Source: Lantana camara (Eukaryota > Streptophyta > Magnoliopsida > Lamiales > Verbenaceae). Taken from it: a DNA stretch of 64,000 nucleotides. Both the position numbers and the translations under genes were made by a program. The notes below the pieces were generated by a model. It did no database searches and was not told where the DNA came from. It was given only the letters and a program-made list of their open reading frames with translations. Within the stretch, counting starts at the first letter, position 1, and every line of letters begins with the position of its first letter. Location: contig CM074864.1 of assembly GCA_037501455.1 (NCBI GenBank), positions 25,972,001 to 26,036,000 of the forward strand, read 5' to 3'. Positions 56,237 through 64,000 of this stretch are shown here, piece after piece.

Positions 56237-58998
56237 TGTAACGCCCCGATTTTTCCATTCAATCATTATGTGATATTATATGTATTTTATAATTTTCATA
56301 ACATTATATGCATTATGTTTATATAGATTTACATGAATTAGCGTTAACGTGAAATTTATGTGAATTATTTATTAATGTGCTTAAATGTTCTTATATGTTC
56401 TTATTTGATCATTTCCTGAATTCATGGACTAAATTGCAATTCATGATTTGGGAGTTAAATGTTTATTTGTTAGAAATGATACTTGTGTGCATTCATTTAA
56501 ATACATGAGGGACTAACATGAAAATTGTGGTGATTCATCTAATTCTTGGAAGACCTACACTCACGCATGCATTGTATATGTATACACATTAATAGAGCAC
56601 TAAGGATTTTTTTTATACATATAATATGCATAATATCTAACTTTATACATATATAATCTATATCTCTATAATTATGTTACATTACATACATTATATACAA
56701 TATAACATATATGCAAGATATACACACATTCCACTCATCCATTCTCATCAAGACTTCACACATTCACACACTAAAAACCGATTCAAACACCATCAAGGGA
56801 AGGAAGAAAGGTTTCATCAAATTCAAGCCAAATTCAAGGAGGAATTATACAAGTTAGAAGCTTCATCTTCATCATCTCATCATGTCATCCATTTCTTCTT
56901 CCATCTTGAGGTATATGGAGAATTTGATTGAATCCCTTGAGATATATTTGAGTAGGGTTTGATAAATATGATATGATTCCTTGGTTATAAGTGCTTAGAA
57001 GCATGTTTAGGATCATCATATCTCATACCTTGCATGAATTCTTCAGTAAGAGGAAAGTTGGAAAACATGAGTTTATACGGGATTTCGATGATGAATTCTT
57101 GATGATTTGATGCATGTTTCCTTGGATTATATGATGATTAATTGATATATATGATCATATTCATGCTATATGTTGGTTTTCAAGTGTTTATTTGATGTAG
57201 TTTGGTGATTGAGTGGTTTGGGAACCTTTTCCCGCGACCTCCCCTGTTTTCTTGCCCTGTTTTTCTGTTACGCGAAGTGACACGGGGGTGTCGCTTTTCC
57301 CCTCTTCAGCGTGACACGGGGGTGTTCGTTGGGTTGAGTTTCTGTACCGTGACACGGGGGTGTCACGGTTTAGTGTATTTTAGTGACACGGGCGTGTCAC
57401 CTTTTATTTCCTGCATTTTGTCCAACTTCGGACGAACGCCATTTTCACCTCGCTTTGAATTAGAAAACGTGCCATATACCGTCGGAAAGGTCTTTGTGTC
57501 TACTTTCATACCCAACAAACAAAACTCGATTCCCACTTCTAGAATTTAAGATATTCCAGTTTTCCCACAACATGTACATTTCCAAAAATTGTCGGTTTTG
57601 GCCAAACTTCACCAAAACCTTTCTTATTGCATTTCTTTCACTTCCTTGGCTCCCATATGTGAATTATATGATCTATATACTTGCTTAATTGATAATCATG
57701 CTCCTACTTGACACTCCTTGATTGTTATTGCATAATATCTTGATTATGACTTCGCCGTGCGTCTTAATTGGTTCATTCGAGTCGAGTGTTATTTCACACT
57801 TATCCTTGTTGCACAGATCTCGGTCCCGGAGGCGAGGAGCAAGGTCCGTAGGGTGCTTCCTTGCTTCTTTTGGTTGGTAGAGGTGAGGTTTAATTACTAG
57901 ATATATATAGAACCCTTACAACCCTACGTGATGTTTTCAGCCAAAATGTATATATATATATGTATATATCTTTCCCAAAATCTCTACCGATTGCAAATGA
58001 TTTCGTGATCTATTGAATAATCGTGTTATCATGATTGATCGTGTTTTGGCGAGTAAGCATGTCGTGTTCACATGGGCCCGAGGGTAGTGTATTGAGCCAA
58101 CCGGGGAAGCAAGGGCTGACGGGTAACTCTTGCACTATCCTCACCAATTTTTGGGATCACCTCTGAATCCACCAGGAGGTTTGGTGGAGGAAGAAATCCC
58201 GTGCATGGGAGTCATGTTCCCGACGTACACCGTTCATGGATGGTTGGGCCTTGCAATCCCACCATCACCGGAGGAAGAAGGAGTTCATGAAAATGCTAAG
58301 TGTGCACTAATGATTGTATGATAATTATTGAAATAAAACCTAAAGATGGTAATGTTCACTAATTGGAGTAAGGTTGGAGATTGCCCTCACTCGCCGGGCT
58401 ACTGCGTGAATTGAATTGAACTGATAACGTTTATATTGATTGAATGGATTAGTTGTAACCTCGGGCGAGATCTATTTTAATATTGAACTTATATTGTTTC
58501 TATTTTATAAACCCTTAGCCGAGATTATGGCTTGCATGGTAATTGCGCTAATATTTATTTATAAACCCCTCGCTCAGTCCGTGTTGGACTGACACCTCAA
58601 CTTTTTAGTTTTTGCAGGTTCGTGCTAGGCGGGAATTAGAGTCTCGTGTCTTTTATTCGGGTCTAGCACTTCACCTTCATACTTTGTTCTTGTATTGATA
58701 CTAGTTATTTTGTAGCATGTCTTGGATTTATACTTGGAGATGATATTGTATTGATATATAAATGTTGGTATCTATAAATAAATATGTAAATATGGTACCT
58801 AAAAGTATTGATTGCTATTGCTTCCGCTTTTATTGCTCTGAATTGTTTATTGGTAGTATGTGAGGGTACCCGCCTAGCTTTTGAGTTTTTGTTGTCACCC
58901 GTTCGCCATGAGTCCGGTTCATATATGGACTACCCATTTCATGTGTGAGCTAGACTTATGGTGCGGGGGTGTGGCATCTCGGCGTTCCGGGTGCTACA
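56237..58998 (+). repeat. 5' LTR of the gag-only Gypsy element
   Basis: It runs TGTAACGCCCCG to CCGGGTGCTACA, 2,762 bp, followed after 7 bases by a PBS. It has a four-unit GTGACACGGGGGTGTCAC array (57277-57400), the conserved block (about 57420-57580), the agatctcggtcccggaggcgaggagc segment and the usual tail. It is nearly identical to the first 1.85 kb of the 3' LTR at 60749, so the insertion is young. ORFs at 56674-56931 and 57202-57549 are repeated in the 3' LTR and reflect LTR copying. Confidence 0.93.
57277..57400 (+). repeat. Four-unit GTGACACGGGGGTGTCAC palindrome array
   Basis: Units are at 57277-57294, 57311-57327, a 22-base near-perfect unit with arms CCGTGACAC at 57347-57368, and GTGACACGGGCGTGTCAC at 57383-57400. 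Stems of 6-9 bp could form in DNA or in the transcript. The 3' LTR has a fifth unit. Confidence 0.9.
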
Positions 58999-59005
58999 TC
59001 TTAGG

Positions 59006-59017
59006 TGGTATCAGAGC
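59006..59017 (+). other. Primer binding site of the gag-only element (tRNA-Met)
   Basis: TGGTATCAGAGC, an exact tRNA-Met-type PBS, starts seven bases after the LTR end at 58998. An intact PBS and PPT mean the element's RNA could still be a template for reverse transcriptase supplied in trans. Confidence 0.92.
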
Positions 59018-59208
59018 CCGGTTGCAAAACCGTGGTTCTAGTGTTGTATCTTGTGAGTCTAGGTCGTACGGCTTAGGGACTACTTGACAATGTGTTGCAT
59101 ATACCTCTCTTTTGTGCTTAATTGATTTAAATTTTGAATTCTGATTGAATTATTTGCATTAACATGCATAGACTAAAAATAGCACGCATTTTAGTGTTTA
59201 TTGACAGG

Positions 59209-60366
59209 ATGCCTCCACGAAGACATCGTGATCGATCTCCAGGACTACGTCATCATCGTGATCGTACTCCTACACCTCCACCTCCACAACCACCGCCAGC
59301 AGAGGCCTTTGTTAACTCAGTTATCAATATTATAGATCAAAGGCTACGAGATTATGTACCACCGGCACCTCCAGCACCACCTGCACCTGTTGTACCGCCT
59401 GAGGCACCACTTTCTGTTATACTTAGGGAGTTTCAGAATCAAAGACCTCCCAAGTTCTTCAAGGGAAATGATATACAGGCAGAAATGTGGCTGAAAGAGG
59501 TAGAGAGGATATGGGAGCTCATTCCATGTGAGTCCCGAGAGAAGGCTCGATGCACCATCACTTTAATACAAGGGGAAGCCTACTCTTGGTGGGAAACCAC
59601 GCGGATTGTATTGGAGGCAACTGGAGAGGAGATTAATTGGGAAATATTTACAGGAGAATTTAAGAACAAGTTCATCCCTCCCTCATCACGTACTCGAAGG
59701 TTGAGAGAATTTACCGAATTGAAGCAAGGATCGAGGTCTGTGGCCGAGTATATTTCAGAGTATAAAAGGTTATCTCGCTATGCACCCAATACAGCGAGCG
59801 ATTATTTTCACAAAGCTATGCAGTTCGTACAAGGACTCCGACCGGACATACAGAGAGCCTTGGAAGCGGTTAACACGAGTACTTGGGTCAAGGCTACCAC
59901 GAAAGCTTTGAAAGTTGAAGACTCGGTGAATGCGAGAAGGCCTGTACCTCACTCCGGATAAAATTCTAAAAATGGAATGAGGCCTATTTCTTATCAATCC
60001 TCGCCACCTCAGGAAGGATCTCAGAAAAAGGCTCAATCAATAGGATCGGCCTCGAAAGCTCCAAGTGTACCAACTTCAACATCATCTTCGGGAAAACCTC
60101 TTTGCACCTATTGCGGACGTGATACACATACTTATGAGGCTTGTAGGAAACGTTTGAATCTATGTCTGTGCTGTGGAAGCAATGAGCACCTAGTAGACAC
60201 GTGTCCGAAGCGACGAGAGTTGTCGGCCGGGGGACAGAGGCCACTTGTTCAGGCTCGTGCATATGCTCTGGAGAGAGAGGTGCACAATATGAATGCTCAT
60301 TCGAATGTGGTAGCCGAAGGTATCAACTATATTTATGGCATAATCAACGGTGAACGGTACCCCTAA
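59209..60366 (+). pseudogene. Gag of a pol-less Gypsy element, one stop codon
   Basis: The start MPPRRHRDRSPG at 59209 matches the gag start at 23401; the earlier in-frame ATG at 59164 adds 15 residues not seen in the relative. A Pro-rich segment is followed by capsid motifs (WLKEVERIWELIP, CTITLIQGEAYSWWE, EFKNKFIP, LREFTELKQGSRSVAEYISE). TAA at 59959-59961 is the only break; the same frame continues with two CCHC knuckles (CTYCGRDTHTYEAC, CLCCGSNEHLVDTC). It ends at 60366 after VVAEGINYIYGIINGERYP, where relatives enter the protease. Protease, RT, RNase H and integrase are absent. In the family, Gag builds the particle and packages RNA. A single nonsense codon suggests recent loss or readthrough. 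Confidence 0.9.
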
Positions 60367-60748
60367 CCATGCATATCACGTGCATCATGAATTCTATTGT
60401 TATTGTATTTAATTCTTGTTAGTTGCAATTTTGGTTGTATAAAAGCATTAGTTATGTGGTTAACGTGATGCTACCTGCTTTATGTGACATATATGTGAAT
60501 GTTTCTACAATTTGCTTTCCTGAATCGTTGTTTAGGCATGTGTGTGTAGGACGGGGTTCTCGCATTACTTGTTTGAGAGACGGGGTTCTCTAGTTGCGTG
60601 TTAGAGAGACGGGGCTCTTTCTCTGTTTGTTTGAGAGACGGGGCTCTCTCATGCCTTGACTAAGAGACGGGGTTCTCTTATTGCCTATGCATCATTTTAA
60701 AACTCGACAGTGGACCTGGGGACCAGGTCCTTTTAAGGGGGGGAGAAT
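60367..60748 (+). other. Short 3' internal region with hairpin array and PPT
   Basis: Only 380 bp lie between the end of gag and the 3' LTR. They contain a five-unit hairpin array (60551-60680), the sequence tggacctggggaccaggtcc (inverted repeat GGACCTGG-GGA-CCAGGTCC, 60712-60730) and the PPT ttaagggggggagaat (about 60733-60748). No pol remains are visible, so pol was removed cleanly. Confidence 0.82.
60551..60680 (+). repeat. Five-unit GAGAGACGGGG..TCTCTC hairpin array
   Basis: Units are acggggttctc (60551-60561), GAGAGACGGGGTTCTC (60575-60590), GAGAGACGGGGCTCTTTCTC (60604-60623), GAGAGACGGGGCTCTCTC (60633-60650) and TAAGAGACGGGGTTCTCTTA (60661-60680). Spacing is about 25-30 bases. The array lies 50-180 bases before the PPT, as in the minus-strand element at 53888-54019. 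Confidence 0.9.
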
Positions 60749-62631
60749 TGTAACGCCTCGATTTTTCCATTCAATCATTATGTGATATTATATGTATTTT
60801 GTAATTTTCATAACATTATATGCATTATGTTTATATAGATTTACATGAATTAGCGTTAACGTGAAATTTATGTGAATTATTTATTAATGTGATTAAATGT
60901 TCTTATATGTTCTTATTTGATCATTTCCTGAATTCATGGACTAAATTGCATTTCATGATTTGGGAGTTAAATGTTTATTTGTTAGAAATGATACTTGTGT
61001 GCATTCATTTAAGTACATGAGGGACTAACATGAAAATTGTGGTGATTCATCTAATTCTTGGAAAACCTACACTCACACATGCATTGTATATATATACACA
61101 TTAATAGAGCACTAAGGATTTTTTTTATACATATAATATGCATAATATCTAACTTTATACATATATAATCTATATCTCTATAATTATGCTACATTACATA
61201 CATTATATACAATATAACATATATGCAAGATATACACACATTCCACTCATCCATTCTCATCAAGACTTCACACATTCACACACTAAAAACCGATTCAAAC
61301 ACCATCAAGGGAATGAAGAAAGGTTTCATCAAATTCAAGCCAAATTCAAGGAGGAATTATACAAGTTAGAAGCTTCATCTTCACCATCTCATCATGTCAT
61401 CCATTACTTCTTCCATCTTGAGGTATATGGAGAATTTGATTGAATCCCTTGAGATATATTTTAGTAGGTTTGATAAATATGATATGATTCCTTGGTTATA
61501 AGTGCTTAGAAGCATGTTTAGGATCATAATATCTCATAACTTGCATGAATTCTTGAGTAAGAGGAAAGTTGGAAAACATGAGTTTATATGGGATTTTGAT
61601 GATGAATTCTTGATGATTTGATGCATGGTTCCTTGGATTATATGATGATTAATTGATATATATGATCATATACATGCTATATGTTGATTTTCAAGTGTTT
61701 ATTTGATGTAGTTTGGTGATTGAGTGGTTTGGGAACCTTTTCTCGCGACCTCCCCTGTTTTCTTGCCCTGTTTTTCTGTTACGCGCAGTGACACGGGGGT
61801 GTCGCTTTTCCCCTCTTCAGCGTGACACGGGGGTGTTCGTTGGGTTGAGTTTCTGTACCGTGACACGGGGGTGTCACGGCTTAGTGTATTTTAGTGACAC
61901 GGGCGTGTCACGGCTTAGTGTATTTTAGTGACACGGGCATGTCACCTTTTATTTCCTGCATTTTGTCCAACTTCGGACGAATGCCATTTTCACCTCGCTT
62001 TGAATTAGAAAACGTGCCATATACCGTCGGAAAGGTCTTTGTGTCTACTTTCATACCCAACAAACAAAACCCGATTCCCACTTCTAGAATTTCAGATATT
62101 CCAGTTTTCCCACAACATGTACATTTCCAAAAATTGTCGGTTTTGGCCAAACTTCACCAAAACCTTTCTTATTGCATTTCTTTCACTTCCTTGGCTCCCA
62201 TATGTGAATTATATGATTTATATACTTGATTAATTGATAATCATGCTCCTACTTGACACTCCTTGATTGTTATTGCATAAAATCTTGATTATGACTTCGC
62301 CGTGCGTCTTAATTGGTTCATTCGAGTCGAGTGTTATTTCACACTTATCCTTGTTGCACAGATCTCGGTCCCGGAGGCGAGGAGCAAGGTCCGTAGGGTG
62401 CTTCCTTGCTTCTTTTGGTTGGTAGAGGTGAGGTTTAATTACTAGATATATATAGAACCCTTACAACCCTACGTGATGTTTTCAGCCAAAATGTATATAT
62501 ATATATGTATATATCTTTCCCAAAATCTCTACCGATTGCAAATGATTTCGTGATCTATTGAATAATCGTGTTATCGTGATTGATCGTGTTTTGGCGAGTA
62601 AGCATGTCGTGTTCACATGGGCCCGAGGGTA
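60749..62631 (+). repeat. 3' LTR of the gag-only element, truncated
   Basis: It starts TGTAACGCCTCG directly after the PPT and matches 56237-58086 almost base for base. The clear differences are a 34-bp tandem duplication in the hairpin array (about 61877-61945 holds one more unit) and scattered substitutions. At 62626-62631 (agggta) it switches to sequence of a different, inverted LTR. The last 0.9 kb of the LTR and the right target duplication are lost. Confidence 0.92.
61788..61945 (+). repeat. Five-unit GTGACACGGGGGTGTCAC array with a fresh 34-bp duplication
   Basis: Units are at 61788-61805, 61822-61838, 61858-61879, 61894-61911 and 61928-61945. The last two are exactly 34 bases apart with the same spacer (ggcttagtgtattttag), and the 5' LTR has only one of them. 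One unit has already changed (GGGCGTG to GGGCATG). Confidence 0.92.
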
Positions 62632-64000
62632 CGAGTTACCGAGTGCCTGAAAGATCAAGATCTCTCCACCCTGGAGATAAACTATACAAAAGACAACGTA
62701 ACGTGTTCGTGAGACTCAAGACTCTATATGAACCAAATATGACGCACGACATGAAATGAACATGATATAAGTGCGTAAGAAATAATATTATGTAATGAAC
62801 ATGTTCATGTGCACTATTAACGTCTTTAAATCATATAAACGAACCATTCATTTGATATTATAAACGTTCATATTCATTCAAGTTCAATCTATTCATATCT
62901 TTCGAAATTCATAGCAATATCTAACAAAATCTTGAAACCATAGTCACATTGTACCTTTCAACATGTTTACATTGAATATAATAAATAAAAAGGGCAAAGA
63001 GTATCACTTAAGACATCAAAAGAATACAAGAAGGTACTTAACATTTCATATCGAAGCATTCAAGCCACGTCAGAGCAATTCACCAAAAGCATGCCTAAAT
63101 CTCATCCAAAAGTTATGAAATTAAACCACAATACTCCCATCACATAGGAAAACAAGTTCATAGTTCAACACAATTGAAGATAAAGGCATTAAAAAGGTGA
63201 AATAATCACAAACCGGAAAGGAAAAGACAAGAAATGCGCAGAGGGAGGGACACGCCCGTGTCCCTCAATTGAAATAGACTGAGACATGGGGGTGTCTCAG
63301 TACAGAACTGCAAAAAGTCCATGACACGGGGGTGTCTCACCTTATAAGGCAAATGAGACACGGGGGTGTCACGGTACAGACTCAAAAATGCAACCAAAGC
63401 TTACCGGCAAACAAACCCTATACAAAATCAGTCCCAAAAACATACCAAATCAACTCCAAATCTTATGAAACTTGATATACGACATATTTAGAATGTTAGG
63501 AGCATTTAGTACAAAGTCCAAATCACACGTTAAGAGCACTAAAATCGTACAGCAAACCTGGGGCGCCAAAACCGCACATATGAGCTCAATTGTTCAATCA
63601 TGCCATGATCAAGTACTTAGGGGTTGAATCTGAATCTAAAACCTTGGGGAATGCATGATAACATACTAAAAAACTAATATACATCATATATATGCAAAAT
63701 GGCACGAATTGAAACACATTAGAATGACCAACAAGTCACAACACGCAACAGCAGCAGGTCTGTCACGGATCACGCATAAGAACAGGTCATGTACTTCGGT
63801 TTTGGGGCTTAAAATGGATCCAAAATCTTGAAACATGAATTCTAACATATAAAGCAATGAGTGTACATCATATCCATGCAAATTCACACGAAAAGAAGGT
63901 CATTTGATCAAGCAACAAACCATAACTTCACACAGCAGTCACGAAACAGAGGAGGCAGTTTTGCAATCAAGTTTCAAGCTTAAGATCTTATAATTTCTCC
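62632..64000 (-). repeat. Fragment of the large divergent Gypsy LTR, minus strand
   Basis: From 62632 to the window end it follows 51119 to about 52500 with few differences, including the four-unit palindrome array (63247-63374). It continues beyond the window. ORFs at 63206-63397 and 63684-63887 are shared with the other copy and are not supported as genes. Confidence 0.9.

Noticed and set aside
56674..57549. ORFs of 85 and 115 codons repeated at 61186-61443 and 61894-62229
   Set aside because: They lie in the two LTRs of one element and are repeated only because the LTRs are copies; related families show stops and shifts in the same places.

Overview
The window looks like a piece of a nuclear flowering-plant genome, probably a eudicot, from repeat-rich heterochromatin between genes. 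The evidence is stacked plant LTR retrotransposons: Ty3/Gypsy elements with a C-terminal chromodomain and tRNA-Met primer sites, typical of the Tekay/Del chromovirus clade, and Ty1/Copia elements whose LTR begins TGTTGGGAATAGTG. There are also MITE-like elements and GT-AG splice signals. The species cannot be told from this sequence. There are no bacterial operons, no CRISPR array and no rRNA or tRNA gene that I can support. More than 85 percent of the window is retroelement DNA.

Layout. 1-967: probable minus-strand LTR fragment. 968-6503: 5'-truncated plus-strand Gypsy (pol with two stops, PPT, 3.0 kb 3' LTR). 6504-7871: minus-strand Copia LTR fragment. 7872-8362: spacer. 8363-31491: a plus-strand Copia element broken up by nested insertions. 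Its 5' LTR (8363-12792) holds a solo Gypsy LTR (10611-12760). Its interior (12793-31491) holds a second solo Gypsy LTR (14223-28381), which itself holds a complete but dead minus-strand Gypsy (16012-26602, TSD TTATG). 31492-37911: LTR pieces (Gypsy +, Copia +), a hAT-like non-autonomous transposon, a minus-strand Gypsy 5' LTR with leader, and a degenerate gag-like stretch.

37912-43300 is the only island that resembles low-copy host DNA. It contains a short two-exon gene on the minus strand (42282-42607) with a promoter rich in TGGGCY elements, an orphan plus-strand exon-like ORF (37954-38157), a TATA-type minus-strand promoter (about 38530) and two MITE-like foldbacks.

43301-64000 returns to Gypsy LTRs in both orientations. 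The best preserved element is 56237-62631. It keeps both LTRs, a PBS, a PPT and a nearly open gag, but has no pol, so it would have to move with proteins supplied by another element. Its 3' LTR is cut at a 6-bp microhomology and joined to a fragment of an unrelated inverted LTR.

Most unusual signal: many LTR families here, both Gypsy and Copia, carry their own array of 3-6 short imperfect palindromes at a similar internal position. The motif differs between families (for example GTGACACGGGCGTGTCAC, GGAACGGCCGTTCC, CTACCCGCCCGGGTAG). A second array (GAGAGACGGGG..TCTCTC) sits just upstream of the polypurine tract. The two LTRs of the young gag-only element differ by one extra 34-bp palindrome unit, so these arrays appear to be still expanding. 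A roughly 150-bp non-coding block is also conserved across otherwise divergent LTRs.
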